This document shows positions 7,401 to 15,323 of a stretch of DNA of 64,000 nt, in pieces. The notes under the pieces are model-generated. The model worked only from the letters and a program-made list of their open reading frames with translations. It was not told the DNA's origin and did not search any database. Origin of the DNA: Streptomyces gelaticus (GTDB taxonomy: Bacteria; Actinomycetota; Actinomycetes; Streptomycetales; Streptomycetaceae); assembly GCF_014649535.1 (NCBI RefSeq), contig NZ_BMTF01000011.1, positions 124,001 through 188,000 on the forward strand, in the 5' to 3' direction. Within the stretch, counting starts at the first letter, position 1, and the number at the start of each line of letters is the position of its first letter. Made by a program: the position numbers and the translations under genes.

Positions 7401-9281
7401 ATGGACGACATCCGCCACGTCGTGATCCTGATGCAGGAGAATCGCAGTTTCGACCACTACTTCGGCACGCTGAACGGTGTGCGCGGGTTCGACGACCGCC
7501 AGGCCCTGACGTTCCCGAACGGCGACAGCGTCTTCCGCCAGCCCGCCCTGGCCCGGCCCGACGGCGGGTTCCTGCTGCCGTACCGGATGGACTCCACGAA
7601 GTTCGACGCGCAGAACGCGGATGGCCTGCCGCACGACTGGGAGAGCGGTCACGAAGCCATCAACAACGGCGCGATGAACCGCTGGACGTCCGCCAAGGGT
7701 GAGCAGAGCATGGGCTACCTCACCCGTGAGGACATCCCCTACCAGTACGCGCTGGCCGACGCCTTCACGTTGTGCGACGCGTACTTCTGCTCACTGGCCG
7801 GGCCCACCAGTCCCAACCGCCTCTACCTGTGGACCGGCACGGTCGGCCCGGGCCGCGACGGCACGACCGGTCCGTGGATCGACAACACACCGCTGCCCGA
7901 AAGCCCGGTCTGCGACTGGACCACATACGCAGAGCGCCTGTCGGCCGCCGGCATCACCTGGCGCGTCTACCATACGCCCGGCCTGGACGAGCGCTACGGC
8001 AACTACGAGGACAACGCCCTCGAGTACTTCGGCCAGTTCCACAACTTCGACAAGAACGACCCGCGTCACATCAACGCGATGACGAAGTGGGACCTGTCGG
8101 CGTTCGATGCGCACTGCAAAGACGGCACCTTGCCGACGGTGTCCTGGCTGGTCTCGCCCTACCTGTTCTGCGAGCATCCGACCGCCAGCCCCGCCTATGG
8201 CGCGCATTGGGTGAACACCGCTCTCCAGTCGCTGTTCGCGAACCCGGAGGTATGGCGGCACACGGTGTTCCTCGTGATGTACGACGAGAACGACGGCTAC
8301 TTCGACCACGTGGTGCCGCCGTTCCCACCCACGGGAACCCCTGACGAGTTCGTGGACGGGCAACCGATCGGGCTGGGCAACCGCGTCCCGATGTGGGTGA
8401 TGTCGCCATGGTCGCGCGGCGGCTGGGTCAACTCCCAGGTCTTCGACCACACCTCCGTGCTGCGCTTCCTGGAGCTCGTCACCGGCGTGCGGGAGCCCAA
8501 CATCTCGCAGTGGCGCAGAGCCGTGTGCGGTGACCTCACGAGCTGTTTCGACTTCGCCCGCCCCGACTTCTCGATCCCCGTACTGCCGGACACACACGCA
8601 CTCGTGAAGCGAGCCGATGCGGCGTCGGAACTGCCGGCGGTAGAGCTCCCGGCGCCGGGCGCGCAGATCGTGCCCGCCCAGGAGCCGGGCGCACGCCCGC
8701 GTCGTCCGCTGCCCTACCGCCCTTGGGCCGACATCACCATGGACCGCGCCACCGGCAAGGTCCTGTGCACTCTTGCCAACGAGGGAACGGTGGCCTTCCC
8801 CTTCACGGTGTTCCCGAACATCGCGCGACCGTTCGCCGGAACGCCGTTCACCGTCGAGCCGCACAGCACCGCCGCCTATGTCTGGGACGCGGTACGCACC
8901 GGCGGACGGTACGACTTCACGGTCCACGGCGCCGACGGCTTCGTCTGCCGCTTCGCGGGGACGGTGGCGGGGGCCGACCGGACCGAAGCCGCTGTGCCTC
9001 GGGCGGCGGCAGTCCTGGGAAGCAGTGATCACGAGGCGTGGGTCGATCTGCTGCTGAGCAATGACGGCACGGCCACGGTGTGCTTCACGGTCACCCCGAA
9101 CGACTTCGGCGGCACGGCGCGCACTCAACCGGTCGGCCCGCGCGAGCAAGTCGGCCTGAGGTGGCCTGCGGACGGCGGGCGGTACGACATCACCATCACC
9201 GCTGACAGTGACACGGGCTTCGCCCAGCGATACGCGGGGACAGTGCACGCAGCGCTCAACGAGAACCCTTCGAGATTCTGA
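7401..9281 (+). CDS. Phospholipase C-type phosphoesterase lacking a signal peptide
   Basis: This 626-residue enzyme belongs to the phosphoesterase family of phospholipases C and acid phosphatases. It has the metal and nucleophile motifs LMQENRSFDHYFGTLNGVRG at the very N-terminus, LPHDWESGHEAINNG, GPTSPNR with the expected nucleophilic Thr, MYDENDGYFDHV and FDHTSVLRFLE. The last 200 residues hold two copies of the C-terminal phospholipase domain (DUF756), beginning near PWADITMDRATG and EAWVDLLLSNDGT. The ATG at 7401 has the ribosome binding site GGAAAGG and leaves no room for a leader, because the catalytic core starts within ten residues. Secreted relatives carry a Tat signal that is absent here, so this form is probably cytoplasmic and hydrolyses an imported phosphodiester or phosphonate. 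Confidence 0.87.
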   Translation: MDDIRHVVILMQENRSFDHYFGTLNGVRGFDDRQALTFPNGDSVFRQPALARPDGGFLLPYRMDSTKFDAQNADGLPHDWESGHEAINNGAMNRWTSAKGEQSMGYLTREDIPYQYALADAFTLCDAYFCSLAGPTSPNRLYLWTGTVGPGRDGTTGPWIDNTPLPESPVCDWTTYAERLSAAGITWRVYHTPGLDERYGNYEDNALEYFGQFHNFDKNDPRHINAMTKWDLSAFDAHCKDGTLPTVSWLVSPYLFCEHPTASPAYGAHWVNTALQSLFANPEVWRHTVFLVMYDENDGYFDHVVPPFPPTGTPDEFVDGQPIGLGNRVPMWVMSPWSRGGWVNSQVFDHTSVLRFLELVTGVREPNISQWRRAVCGDLTSCFDFARPDFSIPVLPDTHALVKRADAASELPAVELPAPGAQIVPAQEPGARPRRPLPYRPWADITMDRATGKVLCTLANEGTVAFPFTVFPNIARPFAGTPFTVEPHSTAAYVWDAVRTGGRYDFTVHGADGFVCRFAGTVAGADRTEAAVPRAAAVLGSSDHEAWVDLLLSNDGTATVCFTVTPNDFGGTARTQPVGPREQVGLRWPADGGRYDITITADSDTGFAQRYAGTVHAALNENPSRF

Positions 9282-9556
9282 TCAATAGGCGCTGATCGGG
9301 TACTGCCGTGGGCCGGCCGGATTCCAGTCCGCGGCAGATCACCCGCCTGCCCGTCCCGGCGAGCCGCCCGCCCGAACGGGCAAGGGCCTTCACGCCGTTG
9401 CCTGCCGTTTCTGAGGGAAGAGAGTCAGGCTTCAGAGCCGCCGAAGAACTCCCTGCCGCTACCGAGCGGCCCAGGGCCTGAAGTCCTCGCTCGCAAGGCG
9501 ACCGGGCGCTCCTCAACCGTGCTTGCGCGCGTGCCCGGTGCCGTTGAATGAGAGCC

Positions 9557-11239
9557 ATGAGCAACACATTGGATTTCAGCGAGGAGAAGCTACGCCGACT
9601 GGCGGGTTCTCGGTCGTTCGAACGTGGTCTCGGCTACCTGTCCTCCGTGTCCGCGCTCGAGATCGGAGAGAGGACGATCACTGCGACCGTCGACGGCACC
9701 GACGCCTATGAGGTCGAGCTGACGGAGCACGCCAGCGGGGTCACCGGCCGCTGCGACTGCCCGTACGGGCAGGAAGGGAACTTCTGCAAGCACTGCGTGG
9801 CGGTGGGACTGACCGTCCTGCGGCAGGCGGAATCCGTACCCCTGCAACGGACCGCCGCTGCGTCACGAGGCCGGCAGCTCACCACCTGGCTGGAATCCCG
9901 CAGCCGGGACGAACTCCTCGCCCTGGTACGGCAGCACATCGCGGGCGACCGCGACCTGCGCCGTCGACTGGAACTGCGGGCGGCCGCCGCCGGTGACGAC
10001 CCCAGCGCCGTACGCGAGCGCATCCTGGGTCTGCTCGACACCCGGCCCTTCGCCCGGCACGGCTACGTCGAGCGCGCGGACGCCCGCAGGTACGGGCTCC
10101 AGGCAGCCGAGGCCGTGTCCGCACTGCGCACCCTGACGGAGACCGGCCGGGCGGCGGAAGCCGTGGAGGTGGCCCGGGACTCGATCGAGGCCCTCGCCCG
10201 GACGTACGGGGAGATCGACGACTTCGACGGGAGCATCGGCGACGTGGCGAACGGACTTGCCGCAGTGCATCTGGAGGCCTGCCTGGCCGCCTGCCCCGAC
10301 CCGGAACTGACCGCCGACTGGCTGGTGGACCACCTTCTGGGCGACCTGAGCGACGCCAACGACATCCTCCTGCCGGACTACGCGGGCGTCCTGGGCGCTA
10401 CAGGCCTGGCGCGGGCGCACGAACGGGCCGCTGCGGCCCTGCGCGACAACCCGAAGGGCTGGGCGGAGAGGTACCTCATGGAACAGCTGATGCGTGCGGA
10501 GGGCAGCGTGGACGCGCTGGTCACCCTCCTCGCGGCGGACTTGGCTCCGTCGGGCGCCACGCACCTGCGGATCGCCCAGGAACTGGAGCGGACGGGCCGC
10601 CAGGCCGAAGCCCTGCACTGGGCGGAACGCGGGCTCCATGAGGCAGAACCAGACCGCGGCCCGGAGACCCGTCTGGTGGACTTCGTCTGCGAGCGCTACA
10701 CCCGGGCCGGCCGAGCAGCAGACGTGGTTGCGGTCCGCCGCGACGTCCTGCTCCGCCGCCGCTCACTGGCCACGTACCAGGACCTGCGTACGGCGGCCCG
10801 GGCGGCCGACTGCTGGAACGAAACCGAACGGGCACAGGCCCTGGACGCACTGCGCACAGCTGTCCGGCCCCGCATGAACCTCGGCCTCTCAGGCTCGGCC
10901 CTGCTCGACGCCCTGCTGGACGAGGGCGACCACGAAGCGGCTTGGGAGGCAGCCGTGGAAGGCTACGCCGGCGACCGCCAGTGGCTCACCCTCGCCGATC
11001 GCATCCGGGACCACCGCCCGGCCGACGCCCTGACCGTCTACCTGCGCCTGATCGCCCCTCTCCTCACCCGCACCGGCGACGCCACCTACGAGCACTTGAC
11101 GGAACTCCTGCTCAGCACGCGCACCTGCCACCGCTCCCTGGGTACGGAGGACGCCTTCATCTCCTACATGGCCACCCTCCGCACCGCCCAGAAGCGCAAG
11201 CGCAATCTGCTGGCGCTGCTGGACCGCCACGGCTTGTAG
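9557..11239 (+). CDS. SWIM zinc-finger protein
   Basis: The product has 560 residues and an N-terminal SWIM zinc finger. The CxCx(n)CxH ligands are visible in RCDCPYGQEGNFCKHCVAV around residues 66-84. The rest is alpha-helical and rich in Ala, Leu and Arg, with a TPR-like rhythm (RTGRQAEALHWAERGLHEAE). SWIM fingers bind DNA or proteins, and the bacterial members of this long form have no established role. The ATG at 9557 was chosen. An in-frame ATG nine bases upstream at 9548 is equally possible, and neither has a strong ribosome binding site. Neighbours give no functional clue. Confidence 0.8.
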   Translation: MSNTLDFSEEKLRRLAGSRSFERGLGYLSSVSALEIGERTITATVDGTDAYEVELTEHASGVTGRCDCPYGQEGNFCKHCVAVGLTVLRQAESVPLQRTAAASRGRQLTTWLESRSRDELLALVRQHIAGDRDLRRRLELRAAAAGDDPSAVRERILGLLDTRPFARHGYVERADARRYGLQAAEAVSALRTLTETGRAAEAVEVARDSIEALARTYGEIDDFDGSIGDVANGLAAVHLEACLAACPDPELTADWLVDHLLGDLSDANDILLPDYAGVLGATGLARAHERAAAALRDNPKGWAERYLMEQLMRAEGSVDALVTLLAADLAPSGATHLRIAQELERTGRQAEALHWAERGLHEAEPDRGPETRLVDFVCERYTRAGRAADVVAVRRDVLLRRRSLATYQDLRTAARAADCWNETERAQALDALRTAVRPRMNLGLSGSALLDALLDEGDHEAAWEAAVEGYAGDRQWLTLADRIRDHRPADALTVYLRLIAPLLTRTGDATYEHLTELLLSTRTCHRSLGTEDAFISYMATLRTAQKRKRNLLALLDRHGL

Positions 11240-11294
11240 CGCCCTGAACTCGGCCACAGTTCGAGCACGTCAAACAGTCATAGCTATGGCCGCC

Positions 11295-11333
11295 CACTTC
11301 CACCTGTTGCCAGTTCGAGAACAGGTGGAAGTG
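11295..11333. terminator. Bidirectional hairpin between convergent genes
   Basis: A perfect 14-bp inverted repeat (CACTTCCACCTGTT / AACAGGTGGAAGTG) with an 11-base loop lies between the convergent SWIM and ankyrin genes. There is no T-tract, which is normal for Streptomyces terminators. It could instead be a protein binding site. Confidence 0.5.
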
Positions 11334-11456
11334 ACTGCCGAATGAGCAAAACCCCAGCTCAGAAGCCCTACTCAATCGACTCCAGAATCGCCACGCGCTC
11401 CGCATCCCCAGCAGCACCCGGCTCACCGGAGCTGCCGACCGTCCGGTGGGGACGGC

Positions 11457-11876
11457 TCAAACGGTGAGGTTGCGCAGCCGCGCCAGGACGGCTTGCCGCT
11501 CCTCGGTGTCGTCGCTCCAGCCCTGTGCCCAGTCGAGCGCCGAGCCGCCCCCCGACTCCCGCAGGTGCGGGTCGGCTCCATGACACAGCAGCAGCTCGAC
11601 GAGGGGCAGGTTCGCCTTGGCAGCGGCTGCGGCAAGTGGCAGTCCGCTGCGCCACCCCCGGGATTCGGCGTTGGGCAAGGCCCCGGCCGCCAGGAGCAGC
11701 TCGGCACAACGGTTTTCGCCTTGGACGGCGGCGAGATAGAGCGGTGTGGCTCCGTCAGGGTCGCGGGTGTCGGGATCAGCCCCTTGGGCGAGGAGCCGCT
11801 GGAGAAGGCCGACGCGTCCGTCACCGGCAGCCGCGGCAAGCCGCTTCGGCAGTTTCTTACGCTTTCTGTTGTTCAC
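11457..11876 (-). CDS. Ankyrin-repeat protein
   Basis: This is a small 139-residue protein made almost entirely of ankyrin repeats after a basic N-terminus (MNNRKRKKLPKRL). About three repeats are readable: RVGLLQRLLAQGADPDTRD, TPLYLAAVQGENRCAELLLA, and LPLVELLLCHGADPHLRE. Ankyrin stacks mediate protein-protein contacts. No enzymatic domain is present and the partner is unknown. It is transcribed in the same direction as the small secreted protein gene, whose stop lies 21 bases upstream, so the two may be co-transcribed. Confidence 0.78.
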   Translation of the reverse strand: MNNRKRKKLPKRLAAAAGDGRVGLLQRLLAQGADPDTRDPDGATPLYLAAVQGENRCAELLLAAGALPNAESRGWRSGLPLAAAAAKANLPLVELLLCHGADPHLRESGGGSALDWAQGWSDDTEERQAVLARLRNLTV

Positions 11877-11897
11877 GTGTTTCCACGGGCGCGGGAC

Positions 11898-12203
11898 CTA
11901 CCGCCTGGAGCTGCGGAAGGTGCAGTGGTGCGCCCGGTACCCCTTTCCGTACTTCTTGCTGATCTGGTCCTGTACATCTCGCTGGGCGGACTTTTCGGCC
12001 TCCGACTTGCTCTTTCCCTTTCCGGTGCCCTTGAGCTGCTTGTCTCCGTGGTCGCCGCTTCCGATCTTCTCGACACCACAGACGGCGGTGGAGTACCACG
12101 TCTTGGGCTTGGCCATGGCGGTGTCGGAGGCTTCGGCGGTTCCGGTGAGGGCGAGCAGGGCGCATGCCGCTGCTGCGGTCCAGCAGGCGATGGACTTCTT
12201 CAC
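11898..12203 (-). CDS. Small secreted protein of unknown function
   Basis: This 101-residue protein has a clear Sec signal peptide: MKKS, a hydrophobic core (WTAAAACALLALTGT) and a likely AEA-S cleavage site near residue 25. The mature 75 residues are basic and lysine-rich (KGTGKGKSKSEAEKSAQRDV) with two cysteines, which could form one disulfide. No family was recognised. It is upstream of the ankyrin gene on the same strand with a short spacer. Confidence 0.7.
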   Translation of the reverse strand: MKKSIACWTAAAACALLALTGTAEASDTAMAKPKTWYSTAVCGVEKIGSGDHGDKQLKGTGKGKSKSEAEKSAQRDVQDQISKKYGKGYRAHHCTFRSSRR

Positions 12204-12563
12204 GGTGCCTCACTTTCGGTTGGTGGGGCGGACGTTGTGGCGCCCGGCGGACACGATGGCATGCGCAGAGGACGGGATTGTGCGGCCGTTCAAGGCTGGA
12301 GTTGACGCGCGGAACGGTTCTTCGCCCGTCGTCACGGGGGTGGGCGACTCTTGCGGGGCATGGTGGTTTCACACCTTCGCGTGAGGCCCGACATGGAGCT
12401 CGACGTGGCCGGGAGGACCTCGCGCGGCGGCTGGGAGTCGTCAGGCGCGGACTGCAGAACCTGCCCGTCCGTTTCACTCCCGGAGCCGGAACCACTGATC
12501 GGACACCAGGACGACGAGGACTGTCCGTCTGCTCCCGGCGGCGAGGGCCGGGGCAGGCTTTCC
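12204..12563. other. Intergenic region, 360 bases
   Basis: This lies between the start of the small secreted protein gene and the end of the WYL regulator gene, both on the minus strand. It should contain the promoter of the secreted protein gene. No convincing coding frame, hairpin or known RNA element was seen. Confidence 0.5.
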
Positions 12564-13556
12564 TCACTCCTGCGCCTGGCCTCCGCCCTCGTACCGGGCA
12601 AGCATCCCGGCCAGCGTGCGCCGCATCTTCTCCCGCAGCGACGGCGGCCCCACCACCTCCGCCCCCACGCCCAGCGACAGCAGCGTGGGGAGCGCCCGTT
12701 CGGCGGATTCGACGGGGACGATCACCTGTGTCCAGCCGTCCGCGTCGGGTTCCGCCGCCGACTCCGCGGCGGCCCGGGCCGCCGCCGGCTCGAGCACCTG
12801 CCCGATGCCCTCGAACGCCTCGGCCGACAGGCGCAGCACCGCCTCGTCCAGGAAGCGGCGCGCGTCGAAGGTCGCCAGGTACTCGTGCCAGTGGGCCGCC
12901 AGGTCGAATCCGGCAGGCCGGGTGAACGTCTCGGTCAGGGACTCCAGTTCGTTGATCCGGGACACCCGGTAGGTCCGCACGCCGTGCGCGGACCCGGCCA
13001 CCAGGTACCAGCGGCCGGCCTTGAGGACCACTCCGTAAGGGTCCACGGTCCTGATCACTTCGTGCGGGGTTGCCCAGCGTTCGTAGCGGATCCGCACGCG
13101 CTGCTGGCCCCACACCGCGCTCGCCACCTCGGCCAGTCGAGGGGTTTCCTCGGAGCCCTGGTACCAGCCGGGGATGTCGACGTAGATCCGCTGCCGGGAC
13201 CGTTCGGCACGCTCGCGCAGTTCGGGCGGCAGTGCCGCGGACAGTTTCAACCGTGCCTCCGCCGCCACGGCGCCGAGGCCGAGGTCGGCAGCCGCGCCGG
13301 GCAGTCCGGTCAGGAACAGGGCCCCGGCCTCGTCCGCGGTGAGCCCGGTGAGCCGGGTCCGGTACCCCTCCAGCAGCCGGTATCCGCCGTCCGGTCCGGA
13401 TTCGCCGTACAGCGGGATGCCGGAGGCGCAGAGCGACTCCATGTCCCGGTAGACGGTGCGTACCGAAACCTCCAGGGTGTCCGCCAGTTCCTGCGCGGTC
13501 ATCCGGCCGCGCGTCTGCAAGAGCAACAGGGCGCTCACCAACCGACTCGCACGCAC
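12564..13556 (-). CDS. WYL-domain transcriptional regulator (YafY/DeoR-like)
   Basis: The product has 330 residues. The N-terminal 60 form a helix-turn-helix of the HTH_11 type (MTAQELADTLEVSVRTVYRD). The middle contains a WYL domain (about 140-230), with VIRTVDPYGVVLKAGRWYLV and HGVRTYRVSRINELE. The C-terminal WCX extension ends near residue 320. WYL domains bind small ligands or nucleic acid and commonly control transport or defence genes. It is divergent from the MFS efflux gene, and a perfect palindrome at 13569-13603 lies 12 bases upstream of its start. It most likely represses both itself and the pump and is released by a pump substrate. Confidence 0.88.
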   Translation of the reverse strand: MRASRLVSALLLLQTRGRMTAQELADTLEVSVRTVYRDMESLCASGIPLYGESGPDGGYRLLEGYRTRLTGLTADEAGALFLTGLPGAAADLGLGAVAAEARLKLSAALPPELRERAERSRQRIYVDIPGWYQGSEETPRLAEVASAVWGQQRVRIRYERWATPHEVIRTVDPYGVVLKAGRWYLVAGSAHGVRTYRVSRINELESLTETFTRPAGFDLAAHWHEYLATFDARRFLDEAVLRLSAEAFEGIGQVLEPAAARAAAESAAEPDADGWTQVIVPVESAERALPTLLSLGVGAEVVGPPSLREKMRRTLAGMLARYEGGGQAQE

Positions 13557-13568
13557 GGAAAAACAGTA

Positions 13569-13603
13569 CCCGGATCACTGACAGCAGATGTCAGTGATCC
13601 GGG
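13569..13603. promoter_or_regulatory. Perfect 15-bp-arm palindrome, likely WYL operator
   Basis: The arms CCCGGATCACTGACA and TGTCAGTGATCCGGG are exact reverse complements, separated by GCAGA. The site sits between the divergent WYL regulator (start at 13556) and the MFS gene (start at 13649), where an operator could shut off both promoters. There is no run of T after either arm, and no gene ends nearby, so a terminator is unlikely. Confidence 0.72.
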
Positions 13604-13648
13604 CCTAGCGTCGTCCCGTTCACCCGACGAAGGATGGAAGACCACGTC

Positions 13649-15175
13649 ATGACCAGTCCGCAGACTGCCGGCCGCGCAGCCGATCGCGCGCCCTGGGCAC
13701 CCTTAGCCATCGTTCTGACCGGCGGGTTCATCGCCTTCCTGGACTTCTTCATCGCCAATGTGGCCATCCCCTCGATCCAGAGCGACCTGCACGCCGGCGC
13801 GCCCGAGACACAGCTCGTCATGGTGGGTTACGGCGCGTCCCTGTGCGTGGGGCTCATCACCGGTGGACGGATGGGCGACATCTTCGGCCCCCGGCGGATG
13901 TTCCTGATCGGTCTCGCGCTCTTCACCGTCTCGTCGGCGGCCTGCGGCCTCGCGCCGAACATCTGGTTCCTGATCGTCGCCCGCATCGTCCAGGGTCTCT
14001 CCTCGGCGATGCTGGCCCCGCAGGTGCTCGCCATCGTGAGCCACGTCTGCACCGGTGAGGCGCGGGGCCGTGCCTTCAGCGCCTACGGGCTGATGCTGGG
14101 GCTGTCCGGACTGTGCGGGCAGTTCATCGGCGGCGTGCTGATCGCTCTCGACCTCGCCGGGCTCGGCTGGCGGAGCGTCTTCCTGGTCAACCTCCCGATC
14201 GGTCTGGTGATCCTGGCCCTGACGCCGCGAACCGTGCCCGACATCCGCACCGGGGCCGGCGCCGAACTGGACCTGGTGGGCGCCGCCCTGGCCACGGTGG
14301 GCCTCGCCGCGGTGGTGCTGCCGCTGCTGGAGGGCAGGGAGCAGGGCTGGCCGCTGTGGACGTGGCTGTCGCTGGTCGTGGCCGTGCCGCTGGTCGCCCT
14401 TTTCATCACCCATCAGCGACGAGTGGCCGCGCGGGGCGGGGCGCCGCTGATCGACCCGGGGCTGTTCCGTTCGCGGGGATTCACCATCGGCATCACCGCG
14501 TACTTCGTGTACTTCATGTCGATGGGGTCCTTCTTCCTGCTGTTCGCGATCTACATGCAGGAAGGCCGCGGCTGGGCACCCCTGGCGTCCGGCCTGCTCT
14601 TCACCACGATGAGTGCCGGCTTCTTCGGCTCGTCCTTCCTCGCGGGGAGGATCGCCGCGCGCATCGGGAACCAGGTCATCGCCCTGGGCGCCGGGCTGGT
14701 GGCCGTCGGATACGGAACGGTCGGCGTGATCGTCTCGCAGCTCGGCACGGACGGCACGGCCGGCTGGGTGGCACCCGGACTGCTGGTCGCCGGTTTCGGC
14801 ATGGGCCTGGTCGCGGCGCCGCTGCCCGCGGCGGCCATGGCGGGCGTCGACCCGAAGCACGCCTCCTCGGCCTCCGGCGTGCTGTCCACCGCGATGGAGG
14901 GCGGGGCGGCGCTCGGTGTCTCGCTCGTCGGCCTGGTCTTCTTCGGCACGCTCGGAAACCCGCCGGTCCTGGACAGCTACCCCAAGGCGTTCTACCTCAG
15001 CATCGCAGTCATCGTGACGTTCCCCCTCGTCGTCACGCTGCTCGTCCAGGCACTGCCCAAGCCTTCCGAAATCGGGGTGGCCGCGCGAGCAACGTGCCTT
15101 CATCGCTTCACGGCGAAGGCCTGCCAAGACTGCGAAATGCGACCGCGAGGTCCACAAGTCACTCACCGCCGCTAG
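13649..15175 (+). CDS. DHA2-family MFS drug efflux transporter
   Basis: This is a 508-residue membrane protein of the 14-transmembrane DHA2 (EmrB/QacA) group, which exports toxic compounds by proton antiport. Visible family motifs are GGFIAFLDFFIANVAIPSI in TM1, GGRMGDIFGPRRM (motif A) and the motif C-like stretch GLSGLCGQFIGGVLI. The start chosen is the ATG at 13649 (MTSPQTAG) with GGAAG upstream. An in-frame ATG at 13634 has no spacing for a ribosome binding site. The last 30 or so residues (RATCLHRFTAKACQDCEM onward) do not look like a transporter. They overlap a PIN-domain remnant read in another frame, suggesting a rearranged 3' end. Regulation is probably by the divergent WYL repressor. 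Confidence 0.87.
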   Translation: MTSPQTAGRAADRAPWAPLAIVLTGGFIAFLDFFIANVAIPSIQSDLHAGAPETQLVMVGYGASLCVGLITGGRMGDIFGPRRMFLIGLALFTVSSAACGLAPNIWFLIVARIVQGLSSAMLAPQVLAIVSHVCTGEARGRAFSAYGLMLGLSGLCGQFIGGVLIALDLAGLGWRSVFLVNLPIGLVILALTPRTVPDIRTGAGAELDLVGAALATVGLAAVVLPLLEGREQGWPLWTWLSLVVAVPLVALFITHQRRVAARGGAPLIDPGLFRSRGFTIGITAYFVYFMSMGSFFLLFAIYMQEGRGWAPLASGLLFTTMSAGFFGSSFLAGRIAARIGNQVIALGAGLVAVGYGTVGVIVSQLGTDGTAGWVAPGLLVAGFGMGLVAAPLPAAAMAGVDPKHASSASGVLSTAMEGGAALGVSLVGLVFFGTLGNPPVLDSYPKAFYLSIAVIVTFPLVVTLLVQALPKPSEIGVAARATCLHRFTAKACQDCEMRPRGPQVTHRR

Positions 15176-15320
15176 CGTCGCCGACCTTTCAGTGATCACC
15201 TCGGCAGCCGTGCTCGCCGAGGCTATCCACCCCCAGGTCGATGCCGCCGCGATGAGCGGACGCTCTCCCAACTGCGGTTGGAGTCCGCAGTCGGGCCCTT
15301 GCCCAGCCGGGCGGTCACGA
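15123..15320 (+). pseudogene. Remnant of a PIN-domain (VapC-like) toxin gene
   Basis: In the frame starting at 15123 one reads DREVHKSLTAASVADLSV followed by ITSAAVLAEAIHPQVD. This resembles the middle of PIN-domain ribonucleases, including the conserved acidic residue in LAEAIHP. After GCCGCGATG the frame must shift by one base to continue as RTLSQLRLESAVGPLP, again PIN-like. The N-terminal part is missing, and the 3' part is cut off by the end of jetD. The fragment overlaps the last 50 bases of the MFS gene. The identification rests on recalled PIN patterns rather than a search. Confidence 0.45.
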
Positions 15321-15323
15321 TCC

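Noticed and set aside
13569..13603. Palindrome considered as a terminator
   Set aside because: It lies between two divergent start regions, not after a gene, and has no T-tract. An operator fits better.
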